Source: WRGT01 sp964450405 (GTDB lineage: Bacteria; Spirochaetota; UBA4802; UBA5550). Taken from it: a DNA stretch of 64,000 bases. The DNA is taken from the NCBI GenBank assembly GCA_964450405.1, contig CAYVCQ010000023.1, forward strand, positions 1 through 64,000, in the 5' to 3' direction. Shown here in pieces: positions 55,815-64,000 of this stretch. The notes under the pieces are model-generated. The model made no database searches. It was not told the DNA's origin and worked only from the letters and a program-made list of their open reading frames with translations. A program made the translations under genes and the position numbers. Position 1 is the stretch's first letter, and each line of letters starts with the position of its first letter.

Positions 55815-55940
55815 ATTGAAACCCCTATAATTAAAATTTAATGATAATAGTAATTATAGGTATTAAACTAAAAGGTATCAATAAATTGTTCATTAAAAAA
55901 GTAAAAAAATCTAAAAAAAGTGTCTTTTAAGAGGGTTTAC

Positions 55941-57437
55941 TTAATAATCCTCATCAGCCCAGCCGACATCTGCAAGGAACTCGTCGTATGTGCCCGGATA
56001 TATGCTTATTTTGTTATTATCAAATACAATGAGTTTTGTTGCAACACTTCTTAGATGCATCTCATTGTGAGTTACCATGATAACCGATCCGTCAAAATCA
56101 TCTATCGCTTCAATGAGAGAATCGCATGACTGCATATCAAGGTGATTTGTAGGTTCATCGAGAAAGAGAAGATGACATGGGGTAACAAGAATTTTCCCGA
56201 GCACAACGCGGCTCTTCTCTCCACCCGATAGAACTTTTATTTTCTTCAGGGCGTTATCTCCGGGGAACATAAGCCCGCCAGCAATGCTTCTGGCTTTAAA
56301 CTCGGTGCAGGACCTGTCGGCACTCTTTATCTCTTCAAAAACCGCCCTGTTGTCATTTAAGTCGATTTTATTTGTCTGTCCAAAATATCCTTCAAGCAGT
56401 GACGGGTGTTTTTTTATGCTTCCGCTCGTAGGCTGCAGTTCACCGGCTAGGAGTTTTATAAGAGTAGATTTTCCTTTTCCATTTTTTCCTATAATACAGA
56501 TTCTGTCGCGTTTTCCAACTGGTATTGAAAAGTTCTCTATCAGGAAGGGTTCTTTTCCATTATATGAAAAAGAAATATCTTCTGCGGACATCATCTGGCC
56601 GGCTGCAAAATGAGCGCTGTTGAAGTAAAGGTCCAGATCTTCAATTGCCTCGAGTTGTTTCATCTCGCCCTGCTTCTCAAGCTTCTTAACACGGGATTGA
56701 GTTCGGCTTGCAAAACTCGCCTTAGCTTTGAATTTCGCAATAAAAATCTCCTCCTGTTTCCGCTTCTTTGCCTCGTTCAGACGGGTTTTTTCGTATAGTT
56801 CTTCTTCCTGATTTATCATTGTGTAGAGCTTCTCGGAATCACCTTCAACTTTTTTAGCCTTAGTCCGGTGAATGGCAACTATGTGAGTGCAGACACTGTC
56901 CATAAAACTTCTGTCGTGAGTGATGAGAATAAATTCTCCATCCCATGATTTGAGGAAATCCTCAAGCCATCTGATTGCAACAATGTCGAGGTAGTTGTTC
57001 GGTTCATCGAGCATCAGCATGTCGGGGTTTGATACAAGAAGTTTTGCCAGATTCATACGGATCTGGTATCCTCCGGAAAATTCAGCAGGGTCTCTTTCCA
57101 TATCCGCTTCGGAAAATCCGAGACCAAATAATATCTTTTCAACTTTCCATGTTTCATATTCTTCACCGGCCGGGAGGCCAAGAGAGCATTCTTCAAGGAC
57201 AGTCGGTTTTGTAAAGTGGAGATGCTGCTCAAGATGTCCTATGCGGTAATTCTTCGGGACAGTTATACTTCCGGAATTTTTTTCGACATTCCCGAGGATC
57301 ATCTGAAACAGCGTGGTTTTACCATGGCCGTTTCTCCCAACTAATCCGATCTTTTCATTTTTGTTTACATTGAGGTTCAGGTCATCAAAAAGCACCTGTC
57401 CGCCGAAAGTCTTGTTTAGTCCTGAAATCTTTATCAT
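55941..57437 (-). CDS. ABC-F family ATPase
   Basis: This 498-aa soluble protein has two ABC ATPase domains and no transmembrane part. Walker A is GRNGHGKTTLF and GKNGKGKSTLIK; signatures FSGGYQIRMNLAKLL and LSGGEKSRVVLGKIL precede Walker B LMLDEPNNYLD and LFLDEPTNHLD. The ~200-280 linker with ARTQSRVKKLEKQ-like basic helix (here ASRTQSRVKKLEKQ) is typical of ABC-F translation factors. Which subgroup (EttA, YbiT, Uup and others) is not clear. Confidence 0.93.
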   Translation of the reverse strand: MIKISGLNKTFGGQVLFDDLNLNVNKNEKIGLVGRNGHGKTTLFQMILGNVEKNSGSITVPKNYRIGHLEQHLHFTKPTVLEECSLGLPAGEEYETWKVEKILFGLGFSEADMERDPAEFSGGYQIRMNLAKLLVSNPDMLMLDEPNNYLDIVAIRWLEDFLKSWDGEFILITHDRSFMDSVCTHIVAIHRTKAKKVEGDSEKLYTMINQEEELYEKTRLNEAKKRKQEEIFIAKFKAKASFASRTQSRVKKLEKQGEMKQLEAIEDLDLYFNSAHFAAGQMMSAEDISFSYNGKEPFLIENFSIPVGKRDRICIIGKNGKGKSTLIKLLAGELQPTSGSIKKHPSLLEGYFGQTNKIDLNDNRAVFEEIKSADRSCTEFKARSIAGGLMFPGDNALKKIKVLSGGEKSRVVLGKILVTPCHLLFLDEPTNHLDMQSCDSLIEAIDDFDGSVIMVTHNEMHLRSVATKLIVFDNNKISIYPGTYDEFLADVGWADEDY

Positions 57438-57587
57438 TTGCTATTTCCTTTTTCTTTTGCTTAAACCGGCTTGCTGAATTTATCCGGTATATGTCCAAAA
57501 TGTTTCAGCATGGAAAAAGATCAAGCATTTAAAAAGGAATTGTCGGATCATGGATCGTAACTTTTAAAAACCGGGAGGTAATTATGC

Positions 57588-57616
57588 TTTACCTCGCGCC
57601 GAAGGCGCGGGGTAAA
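57588..57616. repeat. 13-bp GC-rich hairpin, second copy
   Basis: TTTACCTCGCGCC (57588-57600) pairs with GGCGCGGGGTAAA (57604-57616) around a GAA loop, with one T-G wobble. It matches the hairpin at 47977-48005 apart from compensating base changes, as in copies of the same palindromic family. Confidence 0.65.
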
Positions 57617-57653
57617 TAAATTTCACTATAAGTTTTTGAATAAATATCGTCAA

Positions 57654-58619
57654 TCAAACCATTATCATTTGAATTTTACCTGCAACATCAAGTCCGGCAT
57701 TACGTCCTGTGTCGTGAAAAATTGTTTTTCCGCTTTTTACCTCTGTAAGATGAACCGTCACTTCGGATGTCATACTCTCCTCGATCCGGCCATCCATAAA
57801 GCCCTGTATCGGAGAAGCAAGAGCGGTTGCATGTTTACGTTTAATCAGCATCTCAATACGGTGAATTTTGTTTTCCATTATCAATTCAACTCTGGCTGAA
57901 TCTATAAGGCATTTCCTTAGTTTCGTTCCATTGTAAGTGGTAAATTTTATCAAACGATCATGGAGCCACAACCCGGATATAAAACCGGTAAAAGTATTCC
58001 GTATCCATGGTATTCTCGCTACAGAGGCAAACAGGGAAACTCCAGGGCTGCTGAAATGGTTTGTCTGGGTCCAGATATATGCATCGGGGAAAGACCGGCC
58101 CCAATCTTTCTCAATATATCCGCGGCCTCCATCGAAATTAATAGTATGACCTTCAACTGTAAGCTGCCCATGAATCGAATGATCCATGCTGATAACTCCA
58201 TGATAGCATTCCATAAATGGGGCAAAAGAATAAGGACCCATAATACCCGGAGAATACCATTTTTTAGGCCAGTGAACATTATCTGAAAAATGCAGCTCTC
58301 CCGAGACCTCAGGAAGATTGAGAATTATTTTCTTTTCAGAAAAATAATTATCGAGAATCCTGACTTCAAATTTACCCGGCGATGGAATAAAATCGGAAGA
58401 ATCGAATCTTCTATAAAGTGCTGTGAGTTTTCTGCCATCCAGTACTTGTATAAATCCCTGCCGGTTACCATCTTCATCCATTGCGATTCCAGGGATAAAA
58501 GCAAAAGCTTTTTTTTCAGAGTGATCAACTATCTTAAAAAACCATCCTTCGAAATATCTGCGGGTCGCACTCCACCCGTGATACTGTTCAGGATTAAAGA
58601 AAGCTTTTAATCTTTTCAT
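57654..58619 (-). CDS. Tocopherol cyclase family protein
   Basis: This 321-aa protein lacks a signal peptide and belongs to the tocopherol-cyclase (VTE1-type) family. YFEGWFFKI (22-30), HWPKKWYSPGIMGPYSFAP (116-134) and GGRGYIEKDWGRSFPDAYIW (164-183) are hallmarks. Plant and cyanobacterial members close a chromanol ring on a prenyl quinol; the function of most bacterial members is unknown. It follows a membrane AraC regulator by 132 bp on the same strand. The gene also recalls hydroxyneurosporene-synthase-like proteins, but the W/E/D-rich core fits tocopherol cyclase better. Confidence 0.83.
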   Translation of the reverse strand: MKRLKAFFNPEQYHGWSATRRYFEGWFFKIVDHSEKKAFAFIPGIAMDEDGNRQGFIQVLDGRKLTALYRRFDSSDFIPSPGKFEVRILDNYFSEKKIILNLPEVSGELHFSDNVHWPKKWYSPGIMGPYSFAPFMECYHGVISMDHSIHGQLTVEGHTINFDGGRGYIEKDWGRSFPDAYIWTQTNHFSSPGVSLFASVARIPWIRNTFTGFISGLWLHDRLIKFTTYNGTKLRKCLIDSARVELIMENKIHRIEMLIKRKHATALASPIQGFMDGRIEESMTSEVTVHLTEVKSGKTIFHDTGRNAGLDVAGKIQMIMV

Positions 58620-58751
58620 TTGTGGTCCTCTTCCTTGTTATATAAATATACAACATGAATTGGGAAAAACAATGTTAATAATAATTCTCCTGATCAAAAA
58701 GAAAAACCGACGATGAAGTTTGAGTCTTACTAAAAAATGATTCAGAATCTT

Positions 58752-59864
58752 TTATTTTTTCAGATATTTTTTCCTGTAATCTTTCGGGGAAAGTCCGGTA
58801 TTTCTTGAGAAAATGGTGCTGAATGCACTGCTTGTATTAAAGCCCACAGCAATTGCTATCGAAGTTATTGTTCTTTCAGGATCATCGATTAAAATTTTTT
58901 TTGACTCTTCAATTCTATAAGTGTTGATAAATGAATTAAAATTTTTTTTAATCTTCTTGTTCAAAATTTCAGACAACTGGTGAACAGTTATACCAAGTTC
59001 ATCAGCAACTATCCCTATTGTAATATCCTCTGATGCAAAGGCCTTTTCGTTCTCCATCATGTTGCCCAGGTCCGACAATAGAGTGGATATATCAAGATCC
59101 TTTATCTTTGATTTTTCATATTGTCTTTTCTTTATTTCGCTTTTTATAAGTTTACCATAATCGGGATTACGATGACTGAATAGATATAGTGAAATAAATG
59201 TAGCATTAACGTAGAGGACTGCCCATGTTATAAGTTCAGTTGAGAATAGATCTCCAAGTCCGGCTAGAATCGTTGAGAGCAGAATATTAGTCGCAAAAAC
59301 GGAACTTATCTTAGGCAATAAACTATAGTCGGATTTTTTGCTGTTCCAAAGCTGGATAATCAATGGAATTCTAAAAAACATAAAAGCGATGAGATAAAGT
59401 TTAGGAAGAAAATAGAGGAGCTGAATAATTTGAAAATAAAAAGGGAGTTCCCTATATTTTTCAGTAAATAAAGGGATGCTGACAAGGTAGTCACTTTTTA
59501 TAACAATAGTTCTATCGCATAGCGGGTAGAGTATTATTAACAAAGAAAGCATGGCAGGTATAAGGTAAACTGTTGTTCTTAAAGGAGTTATCAACGTCTG
59601 AGTGATAAGCCACTTGTATTTTAAAACTATCATAGGCGCACTTATAAATGCAAATGGAACAAGTATCAGATTCAGATAATAATAATTATTGAAAAGCCCG
59701 GTTGAATATGATGATACATGGAAAATTGCTAAACCCAGACTGATATATGAAATACCATAAATGTAACCTTCCAGAGGTTTGTTTTTCTGGATGAACTGAT
59801 CGAGCCCCATTATTATTGAGAAGTAGGCGCCGATGAACATTAAATGCTGATGTATAACTGTCAT
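58752..59864 (-). CDS. Membrane-embedded AraC-family regulator
   Basis: This 370-aa protein has six to seven transmembrane helices at the N-terminus (~1-235) and a cytosolic AraC DNA-binding domain (~265-370): LGITVHQLSEILNKK and AIAVGFNTSSAFSTIFSRNT are the two helix-turn-helix motifs. The architecture suggests a membrane sensor directly coupled to DNA binding. The tocopherol-cyclase gene follows by 132 bp and may be its target or partner. Confidence 0.88.
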   Translation of the reverse strand: MTVIHQHLMFIGAYFSIIMGLDQFIQKNKPLEGYIYGISYISLGLAIFHVSSYSTGLFNNYYYLNLILVPFAFISAPMIVLKYKWLITQTLITPLRTTVYLIPAMLSLLIILYPLCDRTIVIKSDYLVSIPLFTEKYRELPFYFQIIQLLYFLPKLYLIAFMFFRIPLIIQLWNSKKSDYSLLPKISSVFATNILLSTILAGLGDLFSTELITWAVLYVNATFISLYLFSHRNPDYGKLIKSEIKKRQYEKSKIKDLDISTLLSDLGNMMENEKAFASEDITIGIVADELGITVHQLSEILNKKIKKNFNSFINTYRIEESKKILIDDPERTITSIAIAVGFNTSSAFSTIFSRNTGLSPKDYRKKYLKK

Positions 59865-59959
59865 AAATTATCTTTCATTTTTATAAAAATTTTATTTTAT
59901 TTAACTCAACTGCAAAAAAATCACACTTAAGTTTTCTCAAAAGTCTGATATTTTCGTAT

Positions 59960-60077
59960 CTGTCATTCCGGTTTTGCAGCTTCATTATTATGCAAATACC
60001 GGAAGCTCATACTACTTGTCACTGGCACCAGTATCGCGAAATTCCGGCATTACGCTATGCTTCAGCCGGAATAACAG
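59960..60077. repeat. MITE-like palindrome with CTGTCATTCCGG ends
   Basis: CTGTCATTCCGG (59960-59971) and CCGGAATAACAG (60066-60077) match in 11 of 12 positions as inverted repeats, with further internal symmetry. The 118-bp unit has no plausible gene. It occupies the AraC-side part of the 452-bp spacer 59865-60316. GTCATTCCGG-ended palindromes recur across bacteria. Confidence 0.65.
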
Positions 60078-60152
60078 CTGGCAAAAATTGCCGCCGTTTT
60101 TTGAGTAGTTATCATATATCCTACTTTCTGATTAAGAGTACAACAACAAATT

Positions 60153-60208
60153 CTTTCAGATATATATATTTATAAAACCTGCATGTTTTAAATATATATA
60201 TCTGAAAG
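60153..60208. repeat. 24-bp near-perfect AT-rich hairpin
   Basis: CTTTCAGATATATATATTTA plus TAAAAC (60153-60178) is the near-perfect inverse of GTTTTAAATATATATATC plus TGAAAG (60185-60208), with a 6-nt loop CTGCAT. Only two extra bases break the symmetry. It lies in the spacer upstream of the acetyl-CoA hydrolase gene and may be an operator, a terminator-like structure or a mobile palindrome. Confidence 0.6.
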
Positions 60209-60228
60209 ACACAAAGCAATTATTGGTA

Positions 60229-60310
60229 TATGGTACCCCCTAACGATTGAATGAATTCTAATGGATTTCTTCACTGTTGGCTATCCATTTTATAAAATAT
60301 GGGGGTATAA
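60229..60310 (+). promoter_or_regulatory. Possible structured leader of the acetyl-CoA hydrolase gene
   Basis: TACCCCC (60234-60240) can pair with GGGGGTA (60301-60307), which includes the only G-rich ribosome-site candidate before the ATG at 60317. An inner pair AATGGAT (60260-60266) / ATCCATT (60283-60289) lies inside this loop. The nested pairs could hide the ribosome site. It does not match a riboswitch class that I recognise. Confidence 0.35.
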
Positions 60311-60316
60311 ACAATA

Positions 60317-62509
60317 ATGAATTACAATACAGGAATAACGCTTAATACCGGTGCAATTGCTCACGATGTAAAAAAGGTTGTTGATGATACAATCAAATAC
60401 TTAGAAAAAGATATTGTACTTGGTGTAACTCTTGCAATAGGTAAACCGGTAAAAATTATTAACGAGTTTTATCGCAGAGCCAAAGAGGATCCGGAAATTT
60501 CTCTTAAAGTAATTACCGCACTTTCTCTGGAAAAACCTCAGGGAAAATCTGAACTGGAAGTCCGTTTCCTTAAAAACTTAACTGACCGGATTTTCGATGG
60601 AGTACCGGATTTTGACTATATGAAAGATTTCCGGAAAGGGACCCTTCCGCCGAATGTGCAGCTTTATGAATTCTACTGCAAGCCGGGAAGCAATCTTAAA
60701 AATAAACATTATCAGATGAATCATGTTGCAAATCATTTCACGCACGTCCCCCGCTTTAATAAAAAGTATAAATGCAATGTCGGCGCAATGCTGCTGGCCT
60801 CAAAAAAAATTGACGGCAAACTGATGTACTCGGTTGCATCTAATCCTGATATCATTCTGGAAAGTCACGATGGCCTGATGAAGTCCAGAGCTGAGGGAAT
60901 GAAATGCGTTATCCTTGCCGAGACAAATGATAATATGCCTTTCATGTATGGCGATGCGGTAATGTCGCCCGAGGCTTTTGACGTTGTCCTTCATGGAGAA
61001 GAATTTAACTATTCTTTATTCGCTCCCCCGAAAGATGCGGTTTCATTATCTGATCATATGATAGGGCTTAATGTCAGTCCGCTTGTTAAAGACGGCGGGA
61101 CTATCCAGGTGGGGATCGGTGCATTAGGTGATGCCATAGTTTCGGGGCTTATAATGAGAAACCAGCATAACAGAGAGTATGGAGAAATACTCGGGAAATC
61201 CGGTCTCCTTGAAAAGAATAAGGAAGTAATTGCAGAGTGTGGCGGAACAGACACTTTCGAACAAGGCCTTTATGGCGCATCAGAAATGTTTGTAGACCCG
61301 TTTATGCAGATGTACAAAAGCAATATTCTTAAAAGAAAGGTTTATGACAGCCTCCCGCTGATGAAGCTGTTAAACAGCGGACAAATATCTGAAAACCATA
61401 TTCCTGAAGATATTATTGATACGCTGATTGAAATGAAAGCAATCCATTCAAATCTGAACCAGGAGGATTTTAACCACCTGAGTTTTTTTGGCATACTTAA
61501 ATCCGGACTGAAATTTTCTGACGGAAAAATTTACGATGGAGATACAGCTTATTCTGCAGATATGCACGACAGCGCCAACATAGAGGCAATTAAAAAAATT
61601 CTGGGGAATAAGCTTCTGAACGGACAGGTTTTACTTGCTGCATTTTTCATCGGACCCAAATCGTTCTACCAGGCATTGAATGATATGAGTGATGATGAAA
61701 GGAAACAATTCGGTATGTCCGGCGTGGGCAAGGTTAACCAGCTTTACGGTGCAGAGGAATTACGTTCGCTTCAGAGAAAAGATGGACGATTTGTTAATGC
61801 CGGAATGAAGGCCACACTTCTTGGCGCATCTGTTGCAGATCAGCTCGGTGATGGTAGTGTAGTCAGCGGTATCGGCGGGCAGTACAATTTTAATGCAATG
61901 GCTCATGCTCTACCTGATGGAAGATTTATTCTTGTAATTAAAAGCACTAAGGGTTCAGGAAAAAAAAATGAATCCAATATAGTTTTCAATTACGGAGGCT
62001 GCACAATACCCAAGCACAGCCGCGATATTATTGTGACTGAATATGGCATTGCGGATATACGCGACATGCATGTAAGCGAAGTGATAAAAAGAATGCTTAA
62101 TGTATCCGATTCCAGATTTCAGCAGCAGCTTCTGGCTGAAGTTAAAAAGGCAGGAATGGTTGAATCTGATTATCAGATTCCTGATAAATACAGAAACAAT
62201 TACCCGGAAAAAATTGCTGCGCTATTAAAGCCTTATCAGGAAAAGGGTTATTTTCAGGCGTTCCCGTTTGGCACTGATCTGACTGATGATGATATAGCTC
62301 TGGGAAGTTCACTAAAGGTAATGAAAGCTCTTGGAGAGGCTTCCGGATTAAAAATGGCTGCCGGGTTGATCGGCGAGTTCATGAAACCAGTGCCGGCCTC
62401 AGCGGAACGTCATTTAAAAAGAATGAATCTCGATAAACCTTCCGGCTTTAAAGAAAAGATTTATCGCAAGATGATTCTATTTGCTTTGAGGAAGAACGGG
62501 AAGATTTAA
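60317..62509 (+). CDS. Acetyl-CoA hydrolase/transferase family protein
   Basis: This 730-aa protein contains an acetyl-CoA hydrolase/CoA-transferase fold, with a GSGIGGQYNFNAMAHAL-like C-terminal motif (here VSGIGGQYNFNAMAHAL) and TEYGIADIRDM. Such enzymes move CoA between acetyl-CoA and an acid, for example succinate or acetate. The extra N-terminal ~130 residues are not usual for short members. The ATG at 60317 is preceded by a GGGGG site. It is monocistronic. Confidence 0.85.
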   Translation: MNYNTGITLNTGAIAHDVKKVVDDTIKYLEKDIVLGVTLAIGKPVKIINEFYRRAKEDPEISLKVITALSLEKPQGKSELEVRFLKNLTDRIFDGVPDFDYMKDFRKGTLPPNVQLYEFYCKPGSNLKNKHYQMNHVANHFTHVPRFNKKYKCNVGAMLLASKKIDGKLMYSVASNPDIILESHDGLMKSRAEGMKCVILAETNDNMPFMYGDAVMSPEAFDVVLHGEEFNYSLFAPPKDAVSLSDHMIGLNVSPLVKDGGTIQVGIGALGDAIVSGLIMRNQHNREYGEILGKSGLLEKNKEVIAECGGTDTFEQGLYGASEMFVDPFMQMYKSNILKRKVYDSLPLMKLLNSGQISENHIPEDIIDTLIEMKAIHSNLNQEDFNHLSFFGILKSGLKFSDGKIYDGDTAYSADMHDSANIEAIKKILGNKLLNGQVLLAAFFIGPKSFYQALNDMSDDERKQFGMSGVGKVNQLYGAEELRSLQRKDGRFVNAGMKATLLGASVADQLGDGSVVSGIGGQYNFNAMAHALPDGRFILVIKSTKGSGKKNESNIVFNYGGCTIPKHSRDIIVTEYGIADIRDMHVSEVIKRMLNVSDSRFQQQLLAEVKKAGMVESDYQIPDKYRNNYPEKIAALLKPYQEKGYFQAFPFGTDLTDDDIALGSSLKVMKALGEASGLKMAAGLIGEFMKPVPASAERHLKRMNLDKPSGFKEKIYRKMILFALRKNGKI

Positions 62510-62533
62510 AGTCCTAACCGATCGCACAAGACA

Positions 62534-62647
62534 GCCCCCTAAATCCCCCGGAGGGGGACTTAAAAGACAATCCTGATAAACAAAATGTCTTTTAATAATC
62601 AGTTGCGGATATGATCTTCAGGTCCCCCTCCGGGGGATTTAGGGGGC
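62534..62647. repeat. C-rich palindromic element, copy 5
   Basis: GCCCCCTAAATCCCCCGGAG, continuing to 62561, is the near-perfect inverse of the right arm 62620-62647 (ending CCGGGGGATTTAGGGGGC). This is the best-preserved copy in the window. It lies between the acetyl-CoA hydrolase and the flavodoxin-fold gene. Confidence 0.8.
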
Positions 62648-62724
62648 CGGGGAGTTGGCGGATTAGGAAGTTTGATCAAATATTTTTTTAGAAAAACACT
62701 ACAACAAAAAAAGAGAGGTATAAA

Positions 62725-64000
62725 ATGAAATTAACCATAATAAGCGGAAGCCCTAAGGGGGAGAAGAGTGTAACTCTTCAATATTTACTCTATATTCAAA
62801 AACATTATCCCGGGCACACGTACGAGACATTTCATGTGGGGCAGACTATTAAATCTATCGAAAAGAATAAATCTAAGTTTGATGAAATAATAGAGAGTGT
62901 AAAAACATCCGATGCAGTATTCTGGATAACTCCGATATTCTATTTTCTTATTCCATCGCAGCTGAAGCGTTTTATTGAACTCATTTATGAGAATAAAGCT
63001 GAAGATGCTTTTCATGGCAAATACGCCGCTGCAGTTTCTACATCAATCCGTTTCTTTGATACAACAGCACATAACTATCTGCATGCGGTCAGTGACGATT
63101 TAAAGATGAAATATGTCAATTTCAACTCTCTTGACATGTGGGATATTTTTGCCGGATCTAAGCGTAAGCAGCTCCGTCTTTTTGCAGAAAACTTTTTTTC
63201 AATTGTAGAAAAGAAAGAACCGGTTTCAATTCACTACTCACCTCTGACAACAGACAAAATTAAAAGCTATACTCCAGGTGAAGTTAAATCGAAAATAGAT
63301 AATTCAGATAGAAAGATAGTGGTTCTCGCTGACGGTTATGACAAAAGCACAAATCTTGGTAAAATGATATCACGCTTTTCAGATTCTTTTACAAATAGTA
63401 TCGAGATTGTTGATATTAATAAGATGGATATGAAAGGGGGATGTCTCAGCTGTGTGAAATGCGGATATGACAATGAGTGCGTCTATGCTGACGGCTTCAC
63501 TGATTTCTGGAAAACAACAATGAAAAACGCCGACATCATTATCTTTGCCGGAGAGATAAGGGACAGGTATCTCTCTGCGCAATTCAAGATGGTTTTTGAC
63601 AGAAGTTTTTTTATGAACCACACACCGTTCCTCATAGGGAAGCAGATGGGTTTTATAATATCAGGTCCATTGAGTCAGATAGCAAATCTTAATTATCTTT
63701 TTTCAGCCTATGTTGAAAGCCAGAATTCAAATTTTCTCGAATTCATTACTGATGAATATGAGGATTCGAAAGAAATTGACCGACTCATTGACTCAACAGC
63801 AGATCATTCTGTTACATACAGCAGGCAGGAATATATGAGACCTCATACATTCTACAAAGAAGGGGGACTTAAAATATTCAGAGATGATGTCTATGGGCGT
63901 CTGAGGTTTACATGTCAGGCCGATCACCGGTGGTATAGAGATAATGGTATCTATGATACATTCCCGCAGAGAAACAAATTTACTAAAAAGATGAATCGTA
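62725..64000 (+). CDS. Tandem flavodoxin-fold NAD(P)H-dependent oxidoreductase, partial
   Basis: The gene starts at an ATG preceded by AGAGAGG and is open to the end of the window (at least 425 codons), so its C-terminus is missing. The N-terminal half begins MKLTIISGSPKGEKSVT, the FMN-binding loop of flavodoxin-like NAD(P)H oxidoreductases, and has a WITPIFYFLIPSQLK motif. A second, less conserved flavodoxin-like unit starts at ~195 (KIVVLADGYDKSTNLGKMI) and has a GGCLSCVKCGYDNEC cysteine cluster, as in iron-sulfur flavoproteins. It may reduce quinones or other electrophiles. Confidence 0.8.
   Translation, partial: MKLTIISGSPKGEKSVTLQYLLYIQKHYPGHTYETFHVGQTIKSIEKNKSKFDEIIESVKTSDAVFWITPIFYFLIPSQLKRFIELIYENKAEDAFHGKYAAAVSTSIRFFDTTAHNYLHAVSDDLKMKYVNFNSLDMWDIFAGSKRKQLRLFAENFFSIVEKKEPVSIHYSPLTTDKIKSYTPGEVKSKIDNSDRKIVVLADGYDKSTNLGKMISRFSDSFTNSIEIVDINKMDMKGGCLSCVKCGYDNECVYADGFTDFWKTTMKNADIIIFAGEIRDRYLSAQFKMVFDRSFFMNHTPFLIGKQMGFIISGPLSQIANLNYLFSAYVESQNSNFLEFITDEYEDSKEIDRLIDSTADHSVTYSRQEYMRPHTFYKEGGLKIFRDDVYGRLRFTCQADHRWYRDNGIYDTFPQRNKFTKKMNR

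Noticed and set aside
1..64000. CRISPR arrays, tRNA, rRNA, prophage or IS transposase
   Set aside because: No regularly spaced direct repeats, tRNA-like T-loops, rRNA stretches or transposase/integrase motifs were seen on either strand; this was by eye, without a covariance search.

Overview
This window looks like AT-rich (roughly 37-40% G+C by eye) chromosome from a free-living, motile diderm (Gram-negative) bacterium. The envelope evidence is abundant lipoproteins, outer-membrane barrels, an OmpA-type peptidoglycan anchor and a SPOR protein. The signalling evidence is two methyl-accepting chemotaxis proteins, CheW, CheD, an HDOD protein and a kinase with SpoIIE-type phosphatase output. This mix, plus DUF1566 lipoproteins and a UPF0164-like barrel fused to FlgD-like and OmpA modules, fits a Spirochaetota lineage best. 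That is an inference: there is no rRNA or other decisive marker, and I saw no tRNA, CRISPR array, prophage or insertion-sequence transposase.

Layout. 0-8 kb: a PqqD-fused radical SAM/SPASM enzyme, two overlapping lipoprotein genes (DUF1566, DUF4185), a hybrid histidine kinase with SpoIIE phosphatase output, and a barrel-TPR gene cut by an in-frame stop just upstream of it. 8-17.6 kb: envelope proteins, an M18 aminopeptidase, and a compact four-gene operon (12.4-15.4 kb) with STAS, GHKL-ATPase and winged-helix parts plus two unknowns. 17.6-27 kb: a CHAP/NlpC-like protein, a UbiA prenyltransferase divergent from a two-domain VTE5-VTE6-like prenol kinase, a lipidated 7TM chemoreceptor, serC and an LPP20-like lipoprotein. 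27-34 kb: an ECF sigma/FecR pair, a clan GH-A glycosidase lipoprotein, a DUF1015 protein and a degenerate receiver-GGDEF protein. 34-39.4 kb: a leftward run sua5, EI24-type membrane protein, tmk and a barrel-fused SppA. 39.5-48 kb: an OmpA giant with a mannosyl-3-phosphoglycerate phosphatase-like gene, htpG, smpB, and cheD-HDOD. 48-57.5 kb: an unknown gene with fdhD, cheW-mcp, a TIGR01777 epimerase, two tandem solute-binding proteins and an ABC-F ATPase. 57.6-64 kb: a tocopherol-cyclase-family protein with a membrane AraC regulator, an acetyl-CoA hydrolase/transferase with a structured leader, and a tandem flavodoxin-fold oxidoreductase that runs off the end.

Cross-cutting themes. (1) Three families resembling plant tocopherol enzymes occur here: prenyl/phytyl kinase, UbiA transferase and tocopherol cyclase. 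This hints at prenol salvage feeding a prenyl-quinone or chromanol pathway. (2) The 12.4-15.4 kb operon looks like an uncharacterised partner-switching module. (3) Intergenic spaces are rich in palindromic elements: a family of about 110-130 bp elements with CCCCCTAAATCCCCCGGAGG-like arms, a three-hairpin element in two covarying copies, and a pair of GC-rich hairpins.
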